The notes: a model not told the origin generated them from the letters alone. A stretch of 30,454 nucleotides of DNA from Candidatus Iainarchaeum sp. (GCA_017608575.1 JAFCFP010000006.1:1-30454); one strand, 5' to 3'; shown: positions 1 through 8,250, counted from the stretch's first letter. Numbers and translations are program-made.

Positions 1-2088
1 ATAGCAATCACTGCAAAACTGAACAGCAAACAAGTGCTCAGCGACTCATTAAAAGTGTTCAAGGAAGAAAAGGAAAAAAAATACTGCTTTGAAGCTAAAG
101 ACCTCAATGAAAAAAACATTGTTGAAGTAACAGCCGGAAAAGAAAAACTGTTTTACCACTTAAAAAAAGGCATTAAAACCAAAACAAAGCCCGAAATAAA
201 AATAGAAAAAATAGAAAAAAACACACTCTACTTATACATAAAAAATTTTTCTTTGCAGGAATACACTCCAATAGAAATATTTGTAAATAACCAATTAGAC
301 CACCGCGTTTATCCAACAAAAAAAGAACAACACTTTGAAGAAAAAATTTCATTAAAGCCTGGCAAAAACACTGTGCAATTAAAATTCATGGGACAAAGCA
401 ATGAAATTGATTTTTTTAACAATGAACACTTTTCAATGAATCCATTTATTGGAATTCCTTTTTTTCTATTCGGGCTTTTTGTATTCATGGGGTTTGTTTT
501 TTCAAAAAGAAACTTTTTTGAAAAAATCGCTCTCTCTTTTACTGCACTGCTTTCACTCTTCATTGCTGACATGCTGTTTCTTGATTTTTTTGGATTGCTG
601 CATCCAATGGATTTTTCAATTGCAGTGTTCACTGACTTTATTTTAATAATGCTTCTTTTCAGAAAAAATTTTTCTCTTTCAAAACTTTCACTCAAAAAAG
701 AAGAAATTCCATTCAGTGCATTAATTGCTGTTTTTCTCATAGTTTTTTGTTCAATTGCAGTCCATCTTTTTACACCATCTTATTTCACTCACTTTAATGT
801 TTACTATGAAAGGCAGTCAAACTTTATTTCAGAAAACGGTTTTATTCCAAGAAGTGACAGTTTGAGTTATTTGGGCAGGAACTTTTCATTCGTTCCAGGC
901 TATTTTCTTATTGAAGGCGCTTTGTCCCTTTTGACAGGGCTTCAAGGAAAGGAATTATTTGCATTAACCCTGGCAATTTCAAACGTTTTTCTTTTCTTTT
1001 CATGCCTTTTCTTTGCAAGAACGCTCAAATTCTCAAAAGAGCATTCAATGCTCTTCTTTGTTTTTCTTAGCACGAGCACTTTTATTTTTTCAATGCTCAC
1101 AGTCACGCCAAGACATGCAATTGCGCTTTCATTCCTTTTAACAACCATTGCTTTGCTGTTAAAATACAAAAACAAAATAACAACTGCATTGCTTTTAGCG
1201 CTAACAGGGTTCATTCAAATTCCAGCCCTGTTATGGTTTGCTTTTATTGCTCCAAGCGTTCAAAAGAAAACCGAGTGGAAGCCATTCGTTAAAACATTTG
1301 CAATTGGATTAATTGCCTTCGCTGTGCTTTTTTTGCCAGTGCTTTTGGCAAATGGCTTTCCACAGCAATCAAGGCCAACAGAATGGGGTTATTTAATAAG
1401 ACTACCATTGCCATTTGTGTTAAGTGATTTGGGAATTCTTTTCATTTTGTTCGCTTCCACAACCATTTTGCTTTTATTCAATGCATGGCTGGGAAAAAAA
1501 TGGAAAGACAAATTCGCAAAAAAACTGTTTTGCATTGCCCTGATCAGCATCCCCATACAAGCAATTATTAGTTCAAGATGGAACCTTGTCTCATCAGTAA
1601 TAATTGCTCTCTTTCTAACCAGTGTAATTTCTGCCAATAAAAAAACCGCGCAAGAATTTTATTCCGCAATTGCGGGAATTATTTTGCTTGGTTTATACAT
1701 TGCCTTTTTGAGTTTTCCCTCTTTCACTTTAACCGAGCAAACAATTGCACCAATGCAATTCCTGAAACAAAACACTTCAACACAAGAATTCGTCCTTGCA
1801 GACCCCTTTTACAGTCATGCAATTGCATTCATTTCCAAGAGAGGAACCCTCGCTGACTTATGCGTTGAATACGCGGATGAACAAAAACTAGCTGATTCAT
1901 ATGAATTCCTGAAAACAGGAAACACTTCAATTCTGAAAAAATACCACATTAACACAGTATTCAACAATAAGAGAATAATTAATGAAAAAGTAGTCGACAA
2001 CAAGCCAGCGGAAAAAGACATTGAGTTCCCAGAACTTGAAAAGATTTATGCAAACGAACAATTCTTTGTCCACAGGAAAATAAGTTAA
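1..2088 (+). CDS. Multi-pass membrane protein, possibly GT-C-type glycosyltransferase (5' end outside window)
   Basis: The frame is open from base 1, and the first possible internal start is a GTG at 34, so the true start probably lies upstream. About 130 soluble, lysine-rich residues resembling an extracellular beta-domain precede roughly a dozen hydrophobic segments. A soluble tail of about 110 residues follows. The alternation of long TM helices and loops, and a C-terminal soluble domain placed after the last helix, resemble archaeal GT-C glycosyltransferases of the PMT/AglB superfamily, which transfer sugars from lipid-linked donors at the outer membrane face. I do not see an unambiguous catalytic Asp/Glu motif, because the first luminal loop may lie outside the window. 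The family assignment is therefore inference; the polytopic membrane nature is clear. The next gene on this strand starts 24 bp downstream. Confidence 0.6.
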   Translation: MAITAKLNSKQVLSDSLKVFKEEKEKKYCFEAKDLNEKNIVEVTAGKEKLFYHLKKGIKTKTKPEIKIEKIEKNTLYLYIKNFSLQEYTPIEIFVNNQLDHRVYPTKKEQHFEEKISLKPGKNTVQLKFMGQSNEIDFFNNEHFSMNPFIGIPFFLFGLFVFMGFVFSKRNFFEKIALSFTALLSLFIADMLFLDFFGLLHPMDFSIAVFTDFILIMLLFRKNFSLSKLSLKKEEIPFSALIAVFLIVFCSIAVHLFTPSYFTHFNVYYERQSNFISENGFIPRSDSLSYLGRNFSFVPGYFLIEGALSLLTGLQGKELFALTLAISNVFLFFSCLFFARTLKFSKEHSMLFFVFLSTSTFIFSMLTVTPRHAIALSFLLTTIALLLKYKNKITTALLLALTGFIQIPALLWFAFIAPSVQKKTEWKPFVKTFAIGLIAFAVLFLPVLLANGFPQQSRPTEWGYLIRLPLPFVLSDLGILFILFASTTILLLFNAWLGKKWKDKFAKKLFCIALISIPIQAIISSRWNLVSSVIIALFLTSVISANKKTAQEFYSAIAGIILLGLYIAFLSFPSFTLTEQTIAPMQFLKQNTSTQEFVLADPFYSHAIAFISKRGTLADLCVEYADEQKLADSYEFLKTGNTSILKKYHINTVFNNKRIINEKVVDNKPAEKDIEFPELEKIYANEQFFVHRKIS

Positions 2089-2112
2089 AATCTTCCGCAC
2101 ACTAATTGTTTT

Positions 2113-2808
2113 ATGGATTTGCAGGCAGAGCAAGACAAAAAAGCAAGCCTTTTAGGCAGAGCCAAAAACGTTGAAAAACAATTGTTTCGCTTAAAAAAAA
2201 TCCAAAAAGAAGAAAAAGAAAAAAGCAATGCATTAAACGAATTGGTAAGCGAATTGGAAAAAATAAGGGAAACCATCCTTGAAAACACTGAAGCAAAAAA
2301 AGCCCTTGAAAAAACAGTTGAAGAAAGCCAATTAGTACAGCTTTTTTCAGAAATAAAAAAAGAACTCGCAAGAGAAGAAAAAGAACTCAGGGAAACAAAC
2401 TGGAAGCTTGCAGAACTCTCACCAATACTTGAAGAATTCAGAAACCAGAGAGAATACTGCTTTGAAAACAGTCAGTCAGCCATTGAGTTTTTCAGCACAG
2501 CATTAGAGCATTACTCAATTGAAAAAGTAAAATTTCAAATTGAAATAATGGGCATTGTTGATCCACAGGGGTTGGAGGAAAAATTCAATGTTGTGAAAAA
2601 GGGAACAGCATATGAAGCAAGCACCAACTCCATAGAACCACTAATCCACTACCTTAAAAAAAACGGAATAAAAAAAGGCTTCGTGTTTTCAAGCGAATTA
2701 TTCAAAGCAAACTGGAAAGCGGAAAAAAACCTATTAGTAAAAGCAGAAAAAAACATCCTCAAACAATTGGACAGCATTGCAATCCAGTTCAGCGCAAAAT
2801 ACTCTTAA
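2113..2808 (+). CDS. Coiled-coil protein, function unknown
   Basis: This 231-residue protein begins at an ATG that follows an AT-rich stretch with a TATA-like GTTAAAAT about 20 bp upstream. Residues 1 to about 115 are Glu/Lys-rich with heptad-like leucine spacing, which predicts a long coiled coil. Residues 120-231 look like a small globular alpha/beta domain without a motif I recognise. There is no signal peptide or membrane segment, so it should be cytoplasmic. It converges with the HerA-like ATPase gene, with only two bases between the two stop codons. A second coiled-coil gene lies on the other side of that ATPase, so a shared structural role is possible but unproven. Confidence 0.7.
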   Translation: MDLQAEQDKKASLLGRAKNVEKQLFRLKKIQKEEKEKSNALNELVSELEKIRETILENTEAKKALEKTVEESQLVQLFSEIKKELAREEKELRETNWKLAELSPILEEFRNQREYCFENSQSAIEFFSTALEHYSIEKVKFQIEIMGIVDPQGLEEKFNVVKKGTAYEASTNSIEPLIHYLKKNGIKKGFVFSSELFKANWKAEKNLLVKAEKNILKQLDSIAIQFSAKYS

Positions 2809-2810
2809 AA

Positions 2811-4100
2811 TCAATAAGGCATTGCTGAAGCAGTAACGCTTGCATCCCAACTCAAACGCGGTCTCACTTTTACAAGCCACAATTTTTCAGTGTTGTCATC
2901 CAATATGAGTGCAAAACCGCGGCCACGCGGCATTTCATGGAAATATTTATCAAAATCACTATACATATAGCTTGGCCTCAAAGCACTAACTGCCTGAATA
3001 TCCATTTGGGAAGTCATTCTGTGAGCAATAAACAAATCACACTGGGAAATAGCATCAGGGTGCAATTTGTTGGGACGCTGTGTTGCCAACACCAAGCCAA
3101 GCCCTGGCTGCCTGCCAACGCGAACCCATTCAAGCAAAACCTGCAGTGAAAGACTTTGCTCATCTTTGGGCATAAACATGTGAGCTTCATCAACAAACAT
3201 CCAAATCAAGGGCATTTTGCTTTCCCTTTTCTCTCCTGCAATTAATTTTGATTCCTCGCTTTTTCTGTAAAGCATTCTTTGCTCGAACAATTTTTTGCCC
3301 AAAATCGCTACAACCAAGTCCCTGGTTCCTTCCATTCCAATTGCCTGCCTGTAAGCTGAAACATCAATTACATTGATTGTCCCAGGCTTTACAAGGTCAG
3401 GAATGGAAGTGCCCTCTTTTTCAATCAAACCCCATTGCTTTGCCAAGAGAAGCCTTCCAATAACAGCTTCCTTTACCTTTTCTGGGGCCTTTTTTTCACT
3501 GCGAACAGCCTCAATTAATTCATCTATTCCAAACTGTTTGCCTGAATCCTTCAATTCATCAACCACTTTTCCAAGAAGCACTCCCTCTGAATCCTTCCAT
3601 GAAAGCCTGAATAAAGTCATCCATTCCATTCCCTCTAACTCAGAGGCCTTTAATGTGAAAGCACCATCAACTGGAATTCTGTGCTCTTGGTAAAAAGAAA
3701 GCCTTCCTTTGGGAACAAAAACCCGCACCCCAGTGCTTGCAGGCTTCAAGCCCCATCCCCCTATTTCTGAAACATTTTTTTTGTCAGGAATCTTCAAAGA
3801 CCAAAAAATTCCAACAGTGTCAATTACAATAACACTCAAGCGCTGTCTGATAGAAAAAGGCAAGCGCGCCATTTCCTCCATTAAAACAGCCATTGAATAA
3901 CTCTTTCCATAACCGCGTTTTCCGCAAATAAGAATTAAATGCGGTTCAGCCAAATCAATTAATACCTTTCTTCCAAGCACTGGGTTCTGACCAGAAGACA
4001 TTACCACTTTTCCAAAAAACGCTGTTCCCTGCGAACCATACTTTTCAATGCTCTCATTACTCCTTCCAAGGATTGCTTCATCTTCGTGCACTAAAGCCAT
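2811..4100 (-). CDS. HerA/FtsK-type P-loop ATPase (DUF87-like)
   Basis: A 429-residue RecA-fold motor ATPase. The Walker A motif GKRGYGKS is at residues 60-67, and the Walker B strand ending in FVDEAH is near residue 303. A sensor-like segment ATQRP follows, and then the conserved QCDLFIAHRM region of HerA-like proteins. This family forms hexameric rings that translocate DNA; HerA proper works with the nuclease NurA in end resection. Here the N-terminal beta-barrel is short (about 45 residues) and no NurA is visible in the window, so it is probably a HerA relative rather than canonical HerA. The ATG lies 21 nt after a TATA box with no Shine-Dalgarno sequence, which suggests a leaderless message. 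Confidence 0.88.
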   Translation of the reverse strand: MALVHEDEAILGRSNESIEKYGSQGTAFFGKVVMSSGQNPVLGRKVLIDLAEPHLILICGKRGYGKSYSMAVLMEEMARLPFSIRQRLSVIVIDTVGIFWSLKIPDKKNVSEIGGWGLKPASTGVRVFVPKGRLSFYQEHRIPVDGAFTLKASELEGMEWMTLFRLSWKDSEGVLLGKVVDELKDSGKQFGIDELIEAVRSEKKAPEKVKEAVIGRLLLAKQWGLIEKEGTSIPDLVKPGTINVIDVSAYRQAIGMEGTRDLVVAILGKKLFEQRMLYRKSEESKLIAGEKRESKMPLIWMFVDEAHMFMPKDEQSLSLQVLLEWVRVGRQPGLGLVLATQRPNKLHPDAISQCDLFIAHRMTSQMDIQAVSALRPSYMYSDFDKYFHEMPRGRGFALILDDNTEKLWLVKVRPRLSWDASVTASAMPY

Positions 4101-4121
4101 AAACTAACTACACCCTTATGA

Positions 4122-4129
4122 TATTTAAA
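4122..4129 (-). promoter_or_regulatory. TATA box for the HerA-like ATPase gene
   Basis: TTTAAATA on the minus strand ends 21 nt before the ATG at 4100, the spacing expected for a leaderless archaeal transcript. The core TTTAAA is palindromic, so it may also serve the divergent coiled-coil gene starting at 4173. Confidence 0.6.
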
Positions 4130-4172
4130 TCTTTTTTCCCTAACAATAACGGAAATTTGCGAGTTGAAGCAA

Positions 4173-4634
4173 ATGAATAAACTTGAACAAAAAGAAGAAG
4201 AACTTAGAATGTTCATTAAAAGAATTGATTCAGAAATCCAAAAATTCACCAAATTAAAGGAAAACATTTGCTCCAAAAAATCAAGCGTTGAAACCTCGCT
4301 TCGCAAACTAAACCTTGAACCCGTGCCAATACGCATTGAGCCAAGCCCTAATTCAAACAGAAACCTTGAAAGAGAAATAGAAGAATACTTGCTTGAATTG
4401 AACAAAATGAAAAACTATATTAACACAAAACTAAAAGCCGTACTAAAAGAAGAACAATTGCTTGAATCCTTAAAAAAGCGCTTTGGGGAAAGCGTTGACA
4501 TAAAAAAAGCAAAAGAAGGCGATTTTGAAATAACCTATTATGACAACGAATCCGAGTTTACGGGAAACGAATTAAACAAAAGCAAAAAATCCCTCCAAGA
4601 AATGAAAAAAGCAATTGACAAAATAGAACTCTGA
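4173..4634 (+). CDS. Small coiled-coil protein, function unknown
   Basis: This protein of 153 residues is rich in Lys and Glu. Two predicted helical coiled-coil stretches (about residues 1-45 and 70-105) are separated by a Pro-rich linker containing EPVPIRIEPSPNSN. I chose the ATG at 4173; an in-frame TTG at 4164 would add three residues, and neither has a strong ribosome binding site. There are no membrane segments. The gene is divergent from the HerA-like ATPase and shares its promoter region. With the coiled-coil gene at 2113 it brackets that ATPase. I do not recognise the family. Confidence 0.65.
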   Translation: MNKLEQKEEELRMFIKRIDSEIQKFTKLKENICSKKSSVETSLRKLNLEPVPIRIEPSPNSNRNLEREIEEYLLELNKMKNYINTKLKAVLKEEQLLESLKKRFGESVDIKKAKEGDFEITYYDNESEFTGNELNKSKKSLQEMKKAIDKIEL

Positions 4635-4640
4635 TTTTTT
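4635..4640 (+). terminator. T-tract after the coiled-coil gene
   Basis: Six T residues directly follow the TGA stop. Archaeal RNA polymerase terminates at such non-template T-tracts. No hairpin precedes it. Confidence 0.4.
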
Positions 4641-4700
4641 CACCAATAAAAATCAAGATAAGCAAAAAAACAAGCAAATGCACAGCACATAAAAACAGGC

Positions 4701-4760
4701 AAAGGAGGGGGAAGAGCAAAGAAAGGTTAGGGAAAGGGGGCTTTTTGGGAGAAAGGCAAA
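4701..4760 (+). other. G-rich intergenic stretch
   Basis: Between two convergent genes lies a purine-rich segment with G5 at 4707-4711, G3 at 4730-4732, G5 at 4736-4740 and G3 at 4747-4749 on the plus strand, unlike the AT-rich surroundings. No ORF, tRNA, or C/D or H/ACA box signature was seen. It could form a G-quadruplex with unequal loops. Confidence 0.4.
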
Positions 4761-4761
4761 A

Positions 4762-4802
4762 CCGTTAAGAGGAAACAAGAAGGGTGGTTGGGATCTTAAC
4801 GG
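4762..4802 (-). terminator. Hairpin plus T-tract downstream of the winged-helix gene
   Basis: A perfect 9-bp inverted repeat, CCGTTAAGA and TCTTAACGG, is separated by 23 nt. On the minus strand it lies 23 nt after the stop of the winged-helix gene and is followed by TTTTGCCTTTC. The layout resembles an intrinsic terminator or a 3'-end stabilising stem. Confidence 0.5.
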
Positions 4803-4825
4803 AAGTGTTGAGAGCAAAGAGGCAA

Positions 4826-5317
4826 TTATTTCTTTGCCAAGTACATTACCTTTCTTCCAGCCCTAACCTTTCTCAAATGCCCTTCCCGGTAAAGTTTGTT
4901 TAAGCGTTGGGATGCAGCATTCAATCCTTTGTAGGACAATACCTCCATAATTTCTTTTGCACTGGCCATTCCACGCGTTTCAATGAAGTCCATTATTTTT
5001 TGGTCGGCTTCAGGCAAAATCACTGCTTCTTTTGGATGCCTGCTTTGGCCTGCGCCCATGAGTGGTTCGATTTTCTTTTTTTCTTCTCTGGCTAATTCCA
5101 GTCTTGCAAGCCTTTGGTTTATTTCATCCAGTAAAGCATTTGTTTTCTCGCGTTCTTTTGCCAATGCAAACAACAGCAAAGACAAAAATAAGGGATCATT
5201 TGCATGCTTGGCTATTTCCCTTACATCCTGGGTGTGCTGGGCGAATTCAGGACTCAGCTTTTCAATTACATCATTTAAGCTGCTGTCATTTGCCTTAAAA
5301 GAATCATGACCCCTCAT
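4826..5317 (-). CDS. Winged-helix DNA-binding protein with N-terminal helical/coiled-coil region
   Basis: This protein has 163 residues. The N-terminal two thirds are helical, with a hydrophobic stretch (FLSLLLFALA) followed by a coiled coil of about residues 55-85. Residues 103-163 form a compact winged helix: the segment from EADQKIMDFIETRG through ASQRLNKLYREGHL fits helices 1 to 3, and VRAGRKVMYLAKK fits the wing. Such proteins bind operator DNA as dimers. The start ATG lies 23 nt after a TATA box without a ribosome binding site, so the message is probably leaderless. Four phased TCATG elements fill the space from the TATA box into the first codons, which strongly suggests autoregulation. 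Its regulon cannot be seen from the sequence. Confidence 0.75.
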   Translation of the reverse strand: MRGHDSFKANDSSLNDVIEKLSPEFAQHTQDVREIAKHANDPLFLSLLLFALAKEREKTNALLDEINQRLARLELAREEKKKIEPLMGAGQSRHPKEAVILPEADQKIMDFIETRGMASAKEIMEVLSYKGLNAASQRLNKLYREGHLRKVRAGRKVMYLAKK

Positions 5318-5341
5318 GTACTATCATGATTGTATCATGAT
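5304..5341. promoter_or_regulatory. Phased TCATGA array, putative operator
   Basis: TCATG occurs at 5304, 5314, 5324 and 5335, about one helical turn apart. The last two lie in identical palindromes ATCATGAT at 5323-5330 and 5334-5341. The array abuts the TATA box and covers the expected transcription start of the winged-helix gene, an ideal position for repression. Confidence 0.55.
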
Positions 5342-5348
5342 ATTTAAA
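5341..5348 (-). promoter_or_regulatory. TATA box for the winged-helix gene
   Basis: TTTAAATA on the minus strand, 23 nt before the ATG at 5317. The surrounding TATTTAAATA is palindromic and could also direct transcription of the plus-strand gene starting at 5478. Confidence 0.55.
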
Positions 5349-5477
5349 TACTTTTCGGTTCTGAGCCTCGAACCAGGGAAAGAAACAGAATTAATAAAGC
5401 AAACAACCATTTTTTCCCTTACTGGATTAAATATAGAGGAAAAACCTTTTATTCTTTGGGGGAATTACTCTTTTACT

Positions 5478-6941
5478 ATGGCCAAAAAAGACCTCCTAAA
5501 AAGCGATTACACCCAAAGACATTTGGTGCATATCTATGAAGCAAGCGCAAAAGCATGGCATAATGCAGGCATGGACAAAATTTTTGGCAATCTCCAAATT
5601 GGAAGCAGTCGCAGAGATTTCCCTGTCCATGTTTCCGGTCCCGAATTTCTAATTATTTTTCCCCAAAACGCCCAAAAAGTAGTTAGAAAACTGAAAAAAG
5701 GTCAACACGCAAGCATTGGCGGTTTCTGTTTTTTGCATTATGGAATGATTACTGCAAGCAAAAGAGTAACAGACAGAAATGGCAACAAGTTCACAGTGCA
5801 TTTAGACCTAAGCGCCCCCCTTCCAAAGGATGTTTTTCCAAGCGGAAAACCTCTGCAGAGCTCCCAGTACAAAAGACTCAACGGCGCTAAACTTGGCAAC
5901 ACTGGCTGGAAACTACACGTTCCAGGCATTAACCAAGGAGTGCCATTGGAAGTGATTGTTAAAACCCTGCGCTATTTTGAAATAGCGCGCTCAACAGGCA
6001 CCAATCTTGTTCTAATGATTCCAACCCATGAATACATTGCCGCTACAATCCCCAACATGCAGCTCCTAAACATGCCCCCTGAAGCAGAAGCAATGGCAAG
6101 AAATGCCCTCATTAAAATTGGAAGGAATTATGCCGACACCTTTCATAGAATGAATGCCGAATTTTTTCCAGATGTTAATCTCAGAATTATATTAACCCAT
6201 AATCCAAAGTTCAGAGCTGAAATAAACAGCTTTGCAAGAAAACACCCAAAATTGATGAAAATGGAAACCACTGTTGGTGACGGCTTCATTGTAGATGCCA
6301 CTCCAGCACAGAGAAAGGCAATAAGAGAATTGTGGGCAAAAGAGTCCCTTGCGTACAAAAAACTTTTCTCTTATATTTTTGCAAGCAGTGAGCCAATGAT
6401 TTTTATGCTGCACGCAAGGGACATTGATGGTTATCCCCTTGAAGGAATACAGGTTGCAGAAAAGACTGTTGGCAGAAAAAACCTTGAAAGAAACATACTG
6501 TTTTTGGGAATCCCGGGAGCGCCAGTTGTTGCAATAAAAGACGCTTGGCCGCATTTGCAAACCGGCAAATTTGGAAAAGACTCCAAGAAGTTAGGTGGTA
6601 GAGATCACGCTCTTCCCAAGGACATAGATGCAAGAGCCGACGCCTATTTTGGAAGACGTGGTGAAAAGGCTTACACTAAAAAATTTCCAACCCATTTCGG
6701 CGAAGGAATGCGCCAAGGCGGGGGAAGATGTCCCGCCTATACTTATGTTAGAACAATTGGCCCATATGTAGGCGTTACAGAGAAAACCGGGCACAAAGTA
6801 TTGCGTGCCCTGGGAAAATGCAATGCCAACACCTCGCACAGGGAATGCCACACATTGTTTAGAGAAACACACCAGAGATTAAAAAGAGCAATACATCCCC
6901 CACAACAAAAACGAAGAACACAACAGCATGCAAGACGCTAA
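5478..6941 (+). CDS. Unknown 487-residue basic protein
   Basis: I chose the ATG at 5478 (MAKKDLLKSDYTQ). The open frame continues upstream to 5316, but those codons overlap the promoter/operator region and read like non-coding sequence. The protein is soluble, with no signal peptide or TM helix. It has an N-terminal beta-rich part, a middle segment with alternating strands and helices (for example LVLMIPTHEY, then a helix rich in Ala), and a C-terminal part rich in Gly, Arg, Cys and His (GGGRCPAYTYVRTIGPYVG, then GKCNANTSHRECH). The last 20 residues are strongly basic and may bind nucleic acid. The Cys/His pattern could hold a metal. I do not recognise the family. It stands alone, followed on the other strand by the Alba operon. 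Confidence 0.7.
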   Translation: MAKKDLLKSDYTQRHLVHIYEASAKAWHNAGMDKIFGNLQIGSSRRDFPVHVSGPEFLIIFPQNAQKVVRKLKKGQHASIGGFCFLHYGMITASKRVTDRNGNKFTVHLDLSAPLPKDVFPSGKPLQSSQYKRLNGAKLGNTGWKLHVPGINQGVPLEVIVKTLRYFEIARSTGTNLVLMIPTHEYIAATIPNMQLLNMPPEAEAMARNALIKIGRNYADTFHRMNAEFFPDVNLRIILTHNPKFRAEINSFARKHPKLMKMETTVGDGFIVDATPAQRKAIRELWAKESLAYKKLFSYIFASSEPMIFMLHARDIDGYPLEGIQVAEKTVGRKNLERNILFLGIPGAPVVAIKDAWPHLQTGKFGKDSKKLGGRDHALPKDIDARADAYFGRRGEKAYTKKFPTHFGEGMRQGGGRCPAYTYVRTIGPYVGVTEKTGHKVLRALGKCNANTSHRECHTLFRETHQRLKRAIHPPQQKRRTQQHARR

Positions 6942-6952
6942 CATCTAAAATC

Positions 6953-6971
6953 AAAAAAAAAGAAAAAAAAA
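6953..6971 (-). terminator. Double T-tract ending the Alba transcript
   Basis: Two runs of nine T residues on the minus strand, separated by one C, begin 31 nt after the Alba stop. This is a strong archaeal T-tract terminator. Confidence 0.6.
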
Positions 6972-7002
6972 GGCAAAAGAAGGTCTGCCGCAAAGAGCAG
7001 TT

Positions 7003-7275
7003 TTATTTTGTTATTTTTATTTCAATTGCAGAAACCTTCAAGGGCTTGCCTTCCTCTGAACTGATTTCCTCTGTGGAAGTGGTGATGTCGCTAATCTTTG
7101 CATCTGTAATGAATTTGTTTCTCACTATTTCCGCTACGTCAACAGCCCTGCTAATGGCTTTGCCGCGCGCCTTCACTATTACCTCCTTTGCTCCCTGGTT
7201 CATTTGTGTAACAACAGCCAGCACATAGGCCATTGTTCCTTTTTTTCCAACAAAGACAACATTGTCGTCTGCCAT
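7003..7275 (-). CDS. albA: Alba DNA/RNA-binding chromatin protein
   Basis: This protein of 90 residues has the Alba fold. It opens with a strand (DNVVFVGKK), followed by the helix containing TMAYVLAVVTQMNQGAKEV, then VIVKARGKAISRAVDVAEIV, and the C-terminal KVSAIEIKITK strand. In Alba the lysine after VG contacts nucleic acid and can be acetylated; here it is in GKKG. Alba dimers coat archaeal chromosomes and also bind RNA. A longer frame to 7290 exists, but the sequence GGAGGTG placed six bases before the ATG at 7275 decides the start. The gene lies 45 bp behind a membrane-anchored Rossmann-like gene and is probably its operon partner. A strong T-tract follows. Confidence 0.93.
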   Translation of the reverse strand: MADDNVVFVGKKGTMAYVLAVVTQMNQGAKEVIVKARGKAISRAVDVAEIVRNKFITDAKISDITTSTEEISSEEGKPLKVSAIEIKITK

Positions 7276-7281
7276 TTTCTG

Positions 7282-7288
7282 CACCTCC
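7282..7288 (-). promoter_or_regulatory. Shine-Dalgarno site of albA
   Basis: GGAGGTG on the minus strand with a 6-nt spacer to the ATG at 7275. It lies inside the longer open frame and rules out the upstream TTG as the start. Confidence 0.75.
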
Positions 7289-7320
7289 AATTTTACTGTT
7301 ATATTGAATTGCTGTTAACA

Positions 7321-8145
7321 TCAACGCAGGTATTCAAGTGTCTTCTCAAATACACCGCGGGTTAAAGCCGGGTCATAGTTGAAATACACACATTTTCCCA
7401 GCAACAATCTCTTTTCCACAATTCCCGTGTAATAATCTGCTTTTCTGACATTTTGAATAAAAGCTATTTCGTTACCAATCGGTGCTACTGCAAATGTTTT
7501 GAAATTAATTTTGGACATTTTTGGGTCAGCTGGAATAACCTCGATTCCCTGCATTACTGGATGGTCAAAATCAGTCCTCCACAATTCACCAGTAACACTA
7601 ATCTGCTTCGTGCAAGACGGAACACCCTCTCTGTCTCTAACGCATTCCACTGGCACTACATCACCCAGGTTTGCCTTCCATCCAATTATGCCTGGTGAAT
7701 CCTTTCTATAAATTCCAGAATTTCCAACAACAATGAGTTTGCCGCCCTTTTTAACGTATTCACGCAATGCTTCTCCAACCTGTCTTGGCAGGAACTTATC
7801 ACTTTGACCTGTTTGGTCAAGCATTACAATATCATACTGGGCTAATTGCTCGTTAGGACTAGCAGTCAAAGAATAAGCACTCCTGACATTGTATTGCACC
7901 AAATCCTTATCTTCATCAAGTATTGCAATAACGCCATGGCTTGGCGAGCCAATTACAAGCATTCTAATTGGCCCTGTTTTGGTAATAAACGGAATGTCAA
8001 TAATTCCCAAAGCACCAGCAGCAACCACTCCAATCAATATAATTAAAATCAAGGGAATAAGCCCTTCAAAGTGGTATCCAAGCTTTGACCTCAAACCACC
8101 ACCAGGCATTGCTGGCGGCAAATCTCCACCTTCATCCTCGTACAT
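7321..8145 (-). CDS. Membrane-anchored Rossmann/GATase-like protein (paralog A)
   Basis: A 274-residue protein with a short Gly/Pro-rich N-terminus, one TM helix at about residues 28-50 (LIPLILIILIGVVAAGALG) and a large soluble domain. The domain starts with a strand IRMLVIG and contains LAQYDIVMLDQ and the segment YVKKGGKLIVVGNSG. That is the pattern of class I glutamine amidotransferase-like or DUF4350-like folds, but the catalytic Cys nucleophile is not evident. It may therefore be a binding or scaffold domain, probably outside the cell. I chose the ATG at 8145, preceded by GGGTGTGG; a TTG at 8160 would add five residues. The gene at 9547-10512 has the same architecture. Alba follows 45 bp downstream. 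Confidence 0.7.
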   Translation of the reverse strand: MYEDEGGDLPPAMPGGGLRSKLGYHFEGLIPLILIILIGVVAAGALGIIDIPFITKTGPIRMLVIGSPSHGVIAILDEDKDLVQYNVRSAYSLTASPNEQLAQYDIVMLDQTGQSDKFLPRQVGEALREYVKKGGKLIVVGNSGIYRKDSPGIIGWKANLGDVVPVECVRDREGVPSCTKQISVTGELWRTDFDHPVMQGIEVIPADPKMSKINFKTFAVAPIGNEIAFIQNVRKADYYTGIVEKRLLLGKCVYFNYDPALTRGVFEKTLEYLR

Positions 8146-8230
8146 TACCACACCCTTCAAAGTTTTTTTAACTTTTTTAAATTAATGTGTTAATATTATT
8201 ATTTTAGTGTTGTTTTTCTTTTTATTCTTT

Positions 8231-8250
8231 TTGCTTTGCTTTCAAAGCAA
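8231..8250. repeat. Inverted repeat TTGCTTTG / CAAAGCAA
   Basis: An 8-bp perfect stem with a CTTT loop lies in the 246-bp divergent intergenic region 8146-8391. That region otherwise holds only AT-rich promoter-like sequence for both flanking genes. A near-identical element occurs at 27390-27408. Confidence 0.4.

Noticed and set aside
5316..5477. 54-codon N-terminal extension of the unknown protein
   Set aside because: It overlaps the TATA box and TCATGA operator array, and the ATG at 5478 starts a typical soluble N-terminus.
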